Below, piece by piece: positions 47,267 to 56,985 of a stretch of 64,000 nt of DNA. Origin of the DNA: Streptosporangiaceae bacterium (GTDB taxonomy: Bacteria > Actinomycetota > Actinomycetes > Streptosporangiales > Streptosporangiaceae); the NCBI GenBank assembly GCA_025964715.1, contig JAOPYH010000236.1:1-64000 (forward strand), in the 5' to 3' direction. The notes under the pieces were generated by a model. It was given only the letters and a program-made list of their open reading frames with translations. It had not been told where the DNA came from and did no database searches. The translations under genes were made by a program, and so were the position numbers. Position 1 is the stretch's first letter. Every line of letters begins with the position of its first letter.

Positions 47267-48243
47267 GATGGGACGACATCGGACATGCCGTGGTCACGGG
47301 TGGCGCGGGCTTTCTCGGCTCGCACCTGTGCGAGCGGCTGCTGGAACGCGGCGTCTCGGTGATCTGTATGGACAACTTCCTCACCGGCTCGCCGGGCAAC
47401 GTGGCGCACCTCATCGGGTGCCCGGAGTTCCGCGTGATCGAATGCGATCTCACGCAGTTCGTCCACGTACCCGGCGAGGTCGACCTGGTGCTGCACCTTG
47501 CGTCCGCGGCGTCCCCGGTCGACTACCTGAAGCTGCCGGTCGAGACGCTCAAGGTCGGCGGGCTCGGCACGCTGCACGCGCTCGGGCTGGCGCGCGAGAA
47601 ACGGGCACGGTTCGTGCTGGCCTCGACCAGTGAGGTCTACGGGGATCCACTCCGGCATCCGCAGCGCGAGGATTACTGGGGCAATGTCAACCCCGTGGGC
47701 CCGCGAAGTGTCTACGACGAGGCCAAACGCTATGCGGAGGCGCTCACGACCGCCTACCGCAACAGCCGGGGCGTGACCTCAGGGATCGTACGGATCTTCA
47801 ATACGTATGGGCCGCGGATCCGTCCCTACGACGGCAGGGCCGTCCCGACCTTCATCAGGCAGGCCCTCGCCGGTGAGCCGATCACCGTCGCCGGCGACGG
47901 CTCCCAGACACGATCGATCTGTTACGTCGACGACACGGTGTCCGGCATCCTGGCGCTGGCCCTCAGCGACCTGCCCGGGCCGGTGAACATCGGTAACCCG
48001 CACGAGGTCACCGTCCTCGAGCTCGCCGAGACCATCCGGGAGCTCGCGGGCTCCCGCTCCATGATCACCTTCGTGGAGCGGCCCGTGGACGACCCGAGCA
48101 TGCGATGTCCCGACACCACCCTGGCCAGGGAACGCCTCGGCTGGGAGCCTGCCGTGCCGACCGAGGACGGCCTCCGGCGCACCATCGCCTGGTTCACCGC
48201 CGAACTCGCCGGTGGGGACCGCGTCGGCACATCGGTCCCGTGA
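47263..48243 (+). CDS. NAD-dependent SDR, UDP-glucuronate decarboxylase (UXS)-like
   Basis: [44 protein letters not shown] (UXS-type signature); [25 protein letters not shown]. Confidence 0.9.
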   Translation: MRWDDIGHAVVTGGAGFLGSHLCERLLERGVSVICMDNFLTGSPGNVAHLIGCPEFRVIECDLTQFVHVPGEVDLVLHLASAASPVDYLKLPVETLKVGGLGTLHALGLAREKRARFVLASTSEVYGDPLRHPQREDYWGNVNPVGPRSVYDEAKRYAEALTTAYRNSRGVTSGIVRIFNTYGPRIRPYDGRAVPTFIRQALAGEPITVAGDGSQTRSICYVDDTVSGILALALSDLPGPVNIGNPHEVTVLELAETIRELAGSRSMITFVERPVDDPSMRCPDTTLARERLGWEPAVPTEDGLRRTIAWFTAELAGGDRVGTSVP

Positions 48244-48328
48244 GGACGTTCCGGAACGCATGATCCGGTGCGTGCGGGTACGCCGGGGAGAAGCCGCACC
48301 GAAAGGTCATGTGGCGACCAGGAGAAGC

Positions 48329-48913
<585 letters not shown>

Positions 48914-48915
48914 TC

Positions 48916-48929
48916 CGCCCGTACGGGCG
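48916..48929. terminator. 14-bp perfect palindrome CGCCCGTACGGGCG between sigma gene and tRNA-Sec
   Basis: Direct reading 3 bp after the sigma-factor stop; terminator function is inferred only. Confidence 0.35.
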
Positions 48930-48932
48930 TGG

Positions 48933-49028
48933 TGGCGGAGGCGGACGGGAATCGAACCCGCCTGACCGAGGTGCTCGGTCACACCGGTTTTGAAGACCGG
49001 GGGGGCCACCAGGCACCCGGACGCCTCC
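48933..49028 (-). tRNA. selC: tRNA-Sec (anticodon TCA), CCA encoded
   Basis: Minus strand GGAGGCGT...CCGGTCTTCAAAACCGG...TGACCGAGCACCTCGGTCA (8-bp variable arm)...GCGGGTTCGATTCCCGT CCGCCTCC G CCA; adjacent to selB/selA. Confidence 0.95.
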
Positions 49029-49077
49029 CCGGGCCGCGGCCGGCGGCCCAGACCGGCGACTTTACCGGCTCGCCCGC

Positions 49078-50826
49078 TCAGCCTCGCAGCCGCCTCGATC
49101 CGGAGGCGTCCCGGCTCGTCAGGCCGCGCCGGTCCAGGTGTTCCAGCAGAGGGATGGCGACCCGCCGCGTGGTGCCGAGGGCGGCGCGCGCCTGCGCCGC
49201 GGTGAACGGCTGCGGCAGGGAGGCGAGGATCTCCATGGCCCGGTCCGCGGCGTCCGGCAGCAACGCGATGGTCGGCGCGATCCGGAGCAGTTGCCCGGCG
49301 GCCTCCGCCGCGGCGAGTGAAGGGGCCGACAGCCCGGCCGCCGCGAGCCGGTCGGCGTCCGGGGCCCGGAAGGGCGCGTCGGCGAGCTCGCGCCTGATGG
49401 CGTCGACTCCGCGCTGGACCTCCGGACGCAGGGTCGCGCGTACGTGCGGTGGGACGAGCCTGCCGCGGACGACCTGGAGCCCGGCTTCGCCGGCGAGCGC
49501 GTCGACCAGGGACCGGTGCGGCAGGTCGAGGGCCTGGCGGGCCGCTTCGGGGGTGAGACCGGGGTCCTGCGGGTGGCGTTCGGCGTGCGCCTTGACCGCG
49601 CCGGCCAGTTGGTCTCGGAGCCGGACCCAGTGCTCGGGGTCGGCGAGCCAGTCACCCGTCACCGGCCGGGCCGGGGGCTGTGCGCCCATGGCGATCAGGT
49701 CGGCCCGGAGCAGCAAGCCGCGCCGGCGCAGTTCCGCGGCGCCGTCCGGCACTCCCGTCATGGTCTCCAGCTCCGCCGCGCGGCGCGCGGCCGCTCCCCG
49801 GCGGCGCAGGGCGGGGGGCCGGACGTCGAGCACCACCGCTCCGATGACCTGCCGGCTACCGGCGTCGCGCAGCAGGGCCCGGTCGCCGATCCGCAGGGGC
49901 AGGGGCTCGCGCAGGGTGAGCCGGGCGGTGTCCTGGCCGAGCGGGCGGACCCGGGCGGGCACGGCGGCGGCGCCGATGTGCAGCGTGACCTGGGCGGGTA
50001 GCCGCTCGGCCGTCCCGACTCGTACATCGATGGCCTCGGTGGTCAGCCGGGTGCCGAAGGTGGTCAGGGCATCACCGCGGCGCAGGTCCTCGGCCCCACG
50101 GCCGCGCAGGTTGAGCGCCACGCGCGCGGGACCGCTGACCGCCTCGCGGGACCGCTGAAGGGCCTGGATGCCCCGGATGTCCAGCCCCTCGGGCCGGCCG
50201 GGCACATGGAGCCGGTCGCCCGTACGGACGGTCCCCTCGCCGAGCGTCCCCGTGACGACCGTGCCACGTCCGGTCACACTGAACACGCGGTCGATCCAGA
50301 GCCGCACGTCCGCGTCCGGGTCGGCCGGCGGCAGGCTCGCGGCCAGCTCCGCCAGGGCGGCGCGCAGCTCGGGCAGGCCCAGTCCCGTCACGGCGCTGAC
50401 CGGCATCCCGGGGAGGCGCAGACCGGCCTCGGCCAGGCGTGCGGAGGCGTCGGTGAGGGCCGCGGCCGGGTCGGCGAGATCCGCACGGGTGACCGCCAGC
50501 AGGCCGTGCCGGATGCCGAGTGCGGTGATGATGTCGAGGTGCTCCTGGGTCTGGGCCTGCCAGCCGGAGTCTGCCGCGACCACGAAGAGCACGGCGGGGA
50601 CGGCACCCACCCCGGCCAGCATGTTCGTGACGAACCGCTCATGCCCTGGCACGTCCACGAAGGCGAGCTCGGAGCCGTCGTCGAGCGAGGTCCACACGAA
50701 CCCGAGATCGATGGTCAGCCCTCGGCGCCGCTCCTCGGCCCAGCGGTCCGGCTCCATCCCGGTGAGGGCCCGCAGCAGCGTGGATTTGCCGTGGTCGACG
50801 TGCCCGGCAGTGGCGATCACCTGCAC
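49078..50826 (-). CDS. selB: Selenocysteine-specific translation elongation factor SelB
   Basis: MQVIATAGHVDHGKSTLLRALTGMEPDRWAEERRRGLTIDLGFVW; C-terminal winged helices. Confidence 0.97.
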   Translation of the reverse strand: MQVIATAGHVDHGKSTLLRALTGMEPDRWAEERRRGLTIDLGFVWTSLDDGSELAFVDVPGHERFVTNMLAGVGAVPAVLFVVAADSGWQAQTQEHLDIITALGIRHGLLAVTRADLADPAAALTDASARLAEAGLRLPGMPVSAVTGLGLPELRAALAELAASLPPADPDADVRLWIDRVFSVTGRGTVVTGTLGEGTVRTGDRLHVPGRPEGLDIRGIQALQRSREAVSGPARVALNLRGRGAEDLRRGDALTTFGTRLTTEAIDVRVGTAERLPAQVTLHIGAAAVPARVRPLGQDTARLTLREPLPLRIGDRALLRDAGSRQVIGAVVLDVRPPALRRRGAAARRAAELETMTGVPDGAAELRRRGLLLRADLIAMGAQPPARPVTGDWLADPEHWVRLRDQLAGAVKAHAERHPQDPGLTPEAARQALDLPHRSLVDALAGEAGLQVVRGRLVPPHVRATLRPEVQRGVDAIRRELADAPFRAPDADRLAAAGLSAPSLAAAEAAGQLLRIAPTIALLPDAADRAMEILASLPQPFTAAQARAALGTTRRVAIPLLEHLDRRGLTSRDASGSRRLRG

Positions 50827-52145
50827 GCGCGCACCACCGCGCTGAGGAGGGCCGGCTCGGCCTCGGCGGGCACCGAACGCAGATCCAGCAGCAGGCGTCC
50901 CTGGTCCAGGCGGCCGACCACGGGCGGGTCACCTTGCCGCAACGGCCCGGCGAGCCGGCTGTCGACGGCTATGGCGCTGCTCAGCAGTTCCACTCCGGGC
51001 GCTCCGCCGCCACCGACCACCGCGCGGCTGTCCACCGCGGTCGCCGCCACCCCCTCGGCCCGGAGCCGTTCGGCCAGTGCGCCGGCGCGCCGGCGCAGGT
51101 CGGCGGCCGGTGCCCGCAGCGCCGTACGGGTGGGCGTGTCAGGGGCCCGCAGGGTCGCCTCCAACGCGGCCAGCGTGAGCTTGTCGACGCGCAGGGCCCG
51201 GGCCAGCGGATGGCGGCGCAGCCGGTGTACCAGCTCGGACCGGCCCAGCAGCAGGCCGCACTGAGGACCGCCGAGCAGCTTGTCGCCGCTGGCGGTGACC
51301 AGATCCGCGCCGGCCCGGAGCCACGTGGCGGCGTCCGGCTCCTGCGGAAGCAGCGGCTCGGGTTCCAGCAGCCCCGAGCCGATGTCGCCCAGCAGCGGCA
51401 CGCCCCGGGCGGTGCACAGCGCCGAGAGGCCGGTGATCGGGGGGGCGGAGGTGAACCCCTCGATCCGGTAGTTGGACGGATGGACCTTGAGCACGAGGCC
51501 GGTCTCGGGGCCGATGGCGTCGCCGTAGTCGCGCAGGCTCGTGCGGTTGGTCGTGCCGACCTCGCGGAGCCTCGCTCCGGTGGAGGCGATCAGCTCGTGC
51601 AGCCGGAAGCCGTCCCCGATCTCGACGAGCTCACCCCTGCTGATCAGGATCTCCCGCCCGGCCGCCAGCGCCGTGGCCGCGAGGACCAGCGCGGCGGCGT
51701 TGTTGTTCACCACGTGCACGGCCTCCGCCGCGGGCACCGCCTCGGCCAGTGCGGCGAGCGCGGTGGCCCCGCGCCGGCCCCGCTCGCCGGTGCTGAGATC
51801 GAGCTCGACGTCGGTCGTGCCGGCGGCCGTGTCCAGCGCTTCGCGGGCCGCCGCCGACAGCGGCGCGCGGCCCAGGTTGGTGTGCAGCAGGACCCCTGTC
51901 GCGTTCAGCACCGGCCGCGGCCCGGCGGGCCGGACCGGGAGCGCGGCGAGCGTCGCCTGGACCACCTCATCCGGACCGATGAGCCCGTCACGGGCCCTCT
52001 GCTGGGCCTGCGTCACCGCGGTCTTCACCAGCTCGTAGCCGAACCGGCGGCGCGCGTCGGCGAGCCGGTCGTCGGCGAGGACCATGTCCGTACGGGGGAT
52101 CAGGCGGCGTGGATCTTTCACAACGTTGAGGATTATTCCAGGCAC
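50817..52145 (-). CDS. selA: L-seryl-tRNA(Sec) selenium transferase SelA
   Basis: NATGVLLHTNLGRAPLS; VNNNAAALVLA; SGDKLLGGPQCGLLLGR PLP-lysine region. Confidence 0.97.
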   Translation of the reverse strand: MPGIILNVVKDPRRLIPRTDMVLADDRLADARRRFGYELVKTAVTQAQQRARDGLIGPDEVVQATLAALPVRPAGPRPVLNATGVLLHTNLGRAPLSAAAREALDTAAGTTDVELDLSTGERGRRGATALAALAEAVPAAEAVHVVNNNAAALVLAATALAAGREILISRGELVEIGDGFRLHELIASTGARLREVGTTNRTSLRDYGDAIGPETGLVLKVHPSNYRIEGFTSAPPITGLSALCTARGVPLLGDIGSGLLEPEPLLPQEPDAATWLRAGADLVTASGDKLLGGPQCGLLLGRSELVHRLRRHPLARALRVDKLTLAALEATLRAPDTPTRTALRAPAADLRRRAGALAERLRAEGVAATAVDSRAVVGGGGAPGVELLSSAIAVDSRLAGPLRQGDPPVVGRLDQGRLLLDLRSVPAEAEPALLSAVVRACR

Positions 52146-52254
52146 TCTGTCCTGCGCCCAACCAAGGTCGTCATGGCCCCGTAGCGCGGGGGCGCCCGTG
52201 CGGTCGTGCGGGGGTCGCTCACGGTACTCACCGGAACGTCCCTAGGCTGGCGCG

Positions 52255-53256
52255 ATGGCCATGGCGATTCAGCGACTCACCCAATACGCACACGGTGGCG
52301 GCTGCGCGTGCAAGATCCCGCCAGGCGAGCTCGAGGACATGCTGGAGGGCCTCGGCCAAGGTCAGCCGGCCTCCGCACCGGGCAAGCTCCTGGTGGGTCT
52401 GGACAGCGGGGACGACGCCGCGGTGGTCCAGACCGCCCCGGGCACGGCGGTGGTCACCACCGCCGACTTCTTCACCCCCGTGGTGGACGACCCCTACGAC
52501 TGGGGCCGGATCGCCGCGGCGAACGCGCTCTCCGACGTCTACGCGATGGGCGGCGTGCCCCTGGTCGCGGTGAACCTGCTGTGCTGGCCCCGCGAGGTGC
52601 TGCCGTACGACCTCGCCCGCGAGGTGCTGCGCGGCGGCAATGACATCGCCGTGCAGGCCGCCTGCCACCTGGTCGGCGGGCACAGCGTCGACGACCCCGA
52701 GCCGAAGTACGGCATGGCGGTGACCGGCATCGCCGACCCCGACAGGCTGCTGCGCAACGATGCCGGCCGGGCGGGCGTGCCCCTGTCGCTCACCAAGCCC
52801 ATCGGCCTGGGCGTGCTGAACAACCGGCACAAGACGACCGGCGAGGTCTTCAAGCAGGCCGTCGACACCATGACCGAGCTCAACGCCGCGGCGAGCCGCG
52901 CGGCCCTCGAGGCCGGCATCACCTGCGCCACCGATATCACCGGCTTCGGGCTGCTCGGCCACCTCTACAAGCTGGCCCGCGCTTCCGGCGTCACCGCGGT
53001 GATCGACACCTCGGCCGTGCCGGTTCTGGAAGGGGCCCGTGAGTCCCTGAGCGCGGGGCACGTCCCCGGTGGCTCACGGCGCAACCTCGACTGGGTGGCT
53101 CCGCACACAGACTTCGGGAGCGCCGACGAGGAGACCCGGGTGCTGCTGGCGGACGCGCAGACCTCCGGCGGGCTGCTGGTGGCCGGCGAGATCCCGGGTG
53201 CGCCGGTCATCGGCGAACTCGTCGCGCGCGGCGAGCACGCCGTCGTGCTGCGCTGA
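52255..53256 (+). CDS. selD: Selenophosphate synthetase SelD (Cys form)
   Basis: HGGGCACKIPPGELEDML; DDAAVVQ; ADFFTPVVDDPYDWGRIAAANALSDVYAMGG; ATDITGFGLLGHL. Confidence 0.97.
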   Translation: MAMAIQRLTQYAHGGGCACKIPPGELEDMLEGLGQGQPASAPGKLLVGLDSGDDAAVVQTAPGTAVVTTADFFTPVVDDPYDWGRIAAANALSDVYAMGGVPLVAVNLLCWPREVLPYDLAREVLRGGNDIAVQAACHLVGGHSVDDPEPKYGMAVTGIADPDRLLRNDAGRAGVPLSLTKPIGLGVLNNRHKTTGEVFKQAVDTMTELNAAASRAALEAGITCATDITGFGLLGHLYKLARASGVTAVIDTSAVPVLEGARESLSAGHVPGGSRRNLDWVAPHTDFGSADEETRVLLADAQTSGGLLVAGEIPGAPVIGELVARGEHAVVLR

Positions 53257-53376
53257 TCGTTCTTCAAGCGCCATGCCATGCCATGCCGGAGGCCACGGCG
53301 GAGGAGCGACCGGCCGCGACCCTGCGGTCAGGAGGCGCGATCTACTCACCGCTGACCCGGTCTCCGGTGGCGGGGG

Positions 53377-53559
53377 TCATTCGGCTGAGTCGTCGAGCAC
53401 TTCCGGGTGGGCGCGGCGGTAGTGCTCGGTCAGCACGGCACTCGCCTGACCAGGCCGATATGCCACGGTCCGTCGGCATATTTCGCAACGTACGACCGGA
53501 AGTTGCGTGACGGTCACCGGGAAGCGAGCAGAAGTTGATTTGTCCATCACGCTCATCAT
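53377..53559 (-). CDS. Small putative zinc-finger-like protein
   Basis: 60 aa with CEIC...H...H arrangement (VVRCEICRRTVAYRPGQASAVLTEHYRRAHPE). Confidence 0.6.
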   Translation of the reverse strand: MMSVMDKSTSARFPVTVTQLPVVRCEICRRTVAYRPGQASAVLTEHYRRAHPEVLDDSAE

Positions 53560-53792
53560 GCCAGGTGGAGTGACCGTAGCGCACGCCTCTGTGACGTTCG
53601 GGTCATGGCCGGCCGCCTCGTCCGGCCCCGTCCTCTGTACTCGCTCCTGACCGACCGCCGTCTAGAAGTTTGTCCAGGCGTGAGGCGTATGGTCGGAGAT
53701 GTAGCGCATCGCGGGTTTCGCCGGCGGTAGAGCCGCGGTATTCGCGCGGTGTGCCGGTGTGCCTGTGATGTGGGAGTTCCGCCCAGTGGGGG

Positions 53793-55814
53793 ATGGCGGT
53801 GGCACTGATGTCCGAGCGTGTATTCCGTGATCGCCGGGACGCGGGTCGCGTGCTGGCCGGTCATCTCGAGCAGTACGCGGGCCGCGACGACGTCGTCGTC
53901 CTGGGCGTACCACGGGGGGGCGTGCCGGTCGCCTACGAGGTGGCCATGGCCCTCGGCACCCCTCTGGACGTCTTCGTGGTGCGCAAGCTCGGGGTCCCGG
54001 GACGCGAGGAACTCGCCATGGGAGCGATCGCCAGCGGCGGGGTCGTGGTGCTCAACGAGGACGTGCTCCGGGGTCTGCGCATCTCCGCGGACGCGCTGCG
54101 TGAGGTCGCCGAGCGCGAGGCGCGAGAGCTGATCCGGCGCGAGCAGATGTATCGGGAGGGCCGCCCGATGCCGGAGCTCTCCGGCAAGACGGCGATCCTG
54201 GTCGACGACGGCCTCGCCACCGGATCCAGCATGCGCGCCGCCATCCAGGCCTTACACAAGCTGGAGCCCGGCCGGATCGTTGTGGCCGTCCCGGCCGCGC
54301 CCGCCTCGACCTGTGAGGAGCTCCGGGTCGAGGTGGACGAGGTCGTGTGCGCCATGACCCCGTCGCCGTTCTTCGCTGTGGGCCAGTCCTACTGGGACTT
54401 CGGCCAGACCACTGACGAGGAGGTCCGGGACCTGCTCCGGGCCGCGGCCACCTCGCTGCCCGCGGGAACCGGCGGCGGGATCCCGTCCGACGTGGCCGTC
54501 GTACGGATGGCCGCGGGCCCCGTGGACGAGGGCGTGCCCTCCGACGAGTCGCTGTTCGGCCTGGTCGCGGACGCGCACTTCGCGCTGATCGGCGAGGCCT
54601 CGCACGGCACGAATGACTTCTACGCCGCCCGCGCGGCCATGACCCGCCGGCTCATCGACGGGTGGGGATTCAACGCCGTGGTGGTCGAGGCCGACTGGCC
54701 CGACGCCTACCGCGTGAACCGCTACGTGCGCGGACGGGGTGAGGACGCCACCGCGGAGGAGTCGCTGCGCGGGTTCGAGCGGTTCCCGACCTGGATGTGG
54801 CGCAACACCGCGGTGCTGGACTTCGTCGGCTGGATGCGTGAGCGCAACGACCGCGTCGAGGATCAGCGGGAGAAGGCCGGGTTCTACGGCATGGACCTCT
54901 ACAGCCTGCGCCGGTCGATGGACGAGGTCGTCTCCTATCTCGAGCGCGTGGACCCGGAGTCGGCGGCGCGGGCGCGCGAACGCTATGCATGCTTCGATCA
55001 CTACGGCGGCGACGAGGGGCAGTCGTACGGCTTCGCGGCGGCCTTCGGAGCGGGTGAGCGGTGCGAGGAGCAGGTCGTCGAGCAGCTGGTCGAGCTGCAG
55101 CGGCACGCTCGTGAATACATGGAGAAGGACGGCATCCTGCCGGAGGAGGACCAGTTCTACGCTGAGCGCAACGCCGTGGTCGTGCAGGCCGCGGAGCGTT
55201 ACTACCGGTCGATGTTCGACAGCGTGTCATCGTGGAACCTGCGCGACCGGCACATGGTCGACACGATCGAGGCCCTCTCCGACCATCTGACCGCGTGGCG
55301 GGGTGAACCGGCGAAGATCGTGGTCTGGGCGCACAACTCACACCTGGGCGACGCGCGCGCGACCGAGATGGGCGCCCGTGGAGAGCTGAACGTGGGGCAC
55401 CTCATCCGGGAACGGCATGCGGGCGACTGCCGCCTCATCGGTTTCACGACGTACACCGGCACGGTGACCGCGGCCGACGACTGGGGTGCCCCGGCCGAGC
55501 GCAAGGTGGTGCGCCAGGCGTTGCACGAGAGTGTCGAGGAGCTGTTCCACGAGGTCGGCAACAAGGAGTTCCTGCTCCGGCTGGACACCGCGCCCGCGGC
55601 CGCCGAGGCACTGGGCGGCGCGCGGCTGGAGCGGGCCATCGGCGTCATCTACCGGCCGGACACCGAGCGGCAGAGCCACTATTTCCACGCCCGGGTCGCC
55701 GACCAGTTCGACGCTGTGATCCACATCGACGAGACCCGTGCCGTCGAGCCGCTCGAGCGCACGGCTCAGTGGGAGCGCGGCGAGGCCCCGGAGACCTATC
55801 CCTTCGCGGTGTAG
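53793..55814 (+). CDS. Fusion: phosphoribosyltransferase-like + erythromycin esterase-like domain
   Basis: N-terminal [18 protein letters not shown]...[25 protein letters not shown]-binding motif; C-terminal [25 protein letters not shown]...VVVEADWPD...[18 protein letters not shown] erythromycin-esterase motifs. Confidence 0.94.
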   Translation: MAVALMSERVFRDRRDAGRVLAGHLEQYAGRDDVVVLGVPRGGVPVAYEVAMALGTPLDVFVVRKLGVPGREELAMGAIASGGVVVLNEDVLRGLRISADALREVAEREARELIRREQMYREGRPMPELSGKTAILVDDGLATGSSMRAAIQALHKLEPGRIVVAVPAAPASTCEELRVEVDEVVCAMTPSPFFAVGQSYWDFGQTTDEEVRDLLRAAATSLPAGTGGGIPSDVAVVRMAAGPVDEGVPSDESLFGLVADAHFALIGEASHGTNDFYAARAAMTRRLIDGWGFNAVVVEADWPDAYRVNRYVRGRGEDATAEESLRGFERFPTWMWRNTAVLDFVGWMRERNDRVEDQREKAGFYGMDLYSLRRSMDEVVSYLERVDPESAARARERYACFDHYGGDEGQSYGFAAAFGAGERCEEQVVEQLVELQRHAREYMEKDGILPEEDQFYAERNAVVVQAAERYYRSMFDSVSSWNLRDRHMVDTIEALSDHLTAWRGEPAKIVVWAHNSHLGDARATEMGARGELNVGHLIRERHAGDCRLIGFTTYTGTVTAADDWGAPAERKVVRQALHESVEELFHEVGNKEFLLRLDTAPAAAEALGGARLERAIGVIYRPDTERQSHYFHARVADQFDAVIHIDETRAVEPLERTAQWERGEAPETYPFAV

Positions 55815-55859
55815 CCGTCGGCCGGCCCCGTGGTTCGGTCCGATCGGAGGAGGACCCAC

Positions 55860-56546
55860 ATGAACATCGCCCGGCAGAGCCTGGAGATCCCCGCCGCCGG
55901 CGTCCTGCTGCAGGCCGACGTCGTGGTTCCCGAGCAGGCCCGGGGCGTAGTGCTGTTCGCGCACGGCAGCGGCAGCAGCCGGCACAGCCCGCGCAACCGC
56001 TACGTCGCCATGCAACTGCAGGACGCCGGGCTGGCCACCGTGCTGGCGGATCTGCTCACGCCGGCGGAGGAGCACATCGACGCCCGTACGGCCGAGCTGA
56101 GGTTCGACATCGGCCTGCTGGCCGCGCGGCTGGCCGCCCTGACCGACTGGCTGGGACAGTACGAGCTTACGGAGGGCCTGGGCATCGGGCTCTTCGGCGC
56201 GAGCACGGGTGCGGCCGCCGCGCTGGTCGCCGCCGCTACACGACCTGACACCGTGCACGCGGTGGTGTCGCGAGGCGGCCGGCCCGACCTGGCAGGGGAG
56301 TATCTGCGCCACGTGCAGCAGCCCACACTGCTGATCGTCGGAGGCCGGGACACGGTGGTCATCGAGCTGAACCGCGAGGCGATGCGGCAGATGCACGGCG
56401 AGGTACGGCTGGAGATCGTGCCGAACGCCTCGCACCTGTTCGAGGAACCCGGGGCCCTGGAGCAGGCCGCGCGCCTGGCCCGGGACTGGTTCGTCCAGCA
56501 CCTGCGGCCCGCCGCGCGGCACCGCCAGCCTCAGCCCTCGCGCTGA
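55860..56546 (+). CDS. Dienelactone-hydrolase-like alpha/beta hydrolase
   Basis: GVVLFAHGSGSSRHSPRNR; GLFGASTGAAAAL nucleophile elbow; NASHLFEEPGAL. Confidence 0.92.
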   Translation: MNIARQSLEIPAAGVLLQADVVVPEQARGVVLFAHGSGSSRHSPRNRYVAMQLQDAGLATVLADLLTPAEEHIDARTAELRFDIGLLAARLAALTDWLGQYELTEGLGIGLFGASTGAAAALVAAATRPDTVHAVVSRGGRPDLAGEYLRHVQQPTLLIVGGRDTVVIELNREAMRQMHGEVRLEIVPNASHLFEEPGALEQAARLARDWFVQHLRPAARHRQPQPSR

Positions 56547-56560
56547 GGAACGTCACCGCA

Positions 56561-56794
56561 TCAGGTCTCCTCTTTCTTGAGGCGGTCGGCCAGCAGCCTC
56601 TTGGCCTCATCTCCCACCTCGCGACTCTTCTCCTGCAGCTTCTCGAAGAACTGGGCGAGTTCGTCGTCACCCTCGCGCCGGGCGTCGGCCTTGTAGGTCT
56701 CCAGCTTCCAGACCGTCTTCAGGCTCCCGTACAGCACGGTCACCAGGTCATAGTGCTTGTCCTTGGCAGCGCTCTCAGGTCGGTCCTGCGCCAT
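56561..56794 (-). CDS. Small hypothetical charged helical protein
   Basis: 77 aa, coherent heptad-like charged sequence KLETYKADARREGDDELAQFFEKLQEKSREVGDEAKRLLADRLKK. Confidence 0.75.
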   Translation of the reverse strand: MAQDRPESAAKDKHYDLVTVLYGSLKTVWKLETYKADARREGDDELAQFFEKLQEKSREVGDEAKRLLADRLKKEET

Positions 56795-56985
56795 GATCGG
56801 TTCCCCCCTCAGCCCCGTGTGAACCTCAATAGGGCTGTGCCCGGTAGGTGGTCGGGTAACCGCTGGTCCTGGCAGGTCCGGGCGGTACGGACGAGTCCGT
56901 GCGGATTAAGGGTGGCGACCCGGTTTTTCACCATGAACCGGGCATACCGCTGGAAAAGTCCTCTAGAGAGACATTGGAGTTCGCC

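Noticed and set aside
35739-48243. Natural-product (aminoglycoside/nucleoside antibiotic) cluster
   Set aside because: Despite heptose and carbamoyl genes, no scaffold synthase, aminotransferase set or resistance gene is recognisable; multiple GTs and pyruvyltransferase fit a surface polymer better. Not excluded outright.
48929-50158. 409-aa plus-strand ORF beginning MVAEADGNRTRLTEVLGHTGFED
   Set aside because: Runs through tRNA-Sec and antisense to selB; Arg/Ser/Ala-rich composition typical of a GC-driven shadow ORF.
53264-53290. gccat repeats before the small ORF near 53.3 kb
   Set aside because: Only three copies of a 5-bp unit; within chance expectation.
53793-55814. Assigning the fusion as a macrolide-resistance gene (ereA/ereB)
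   Set aside because: The esterase domain is EreA-like by motif, but the fused phosphoribosyltransferase and genomic context do not support a specific resistance call.
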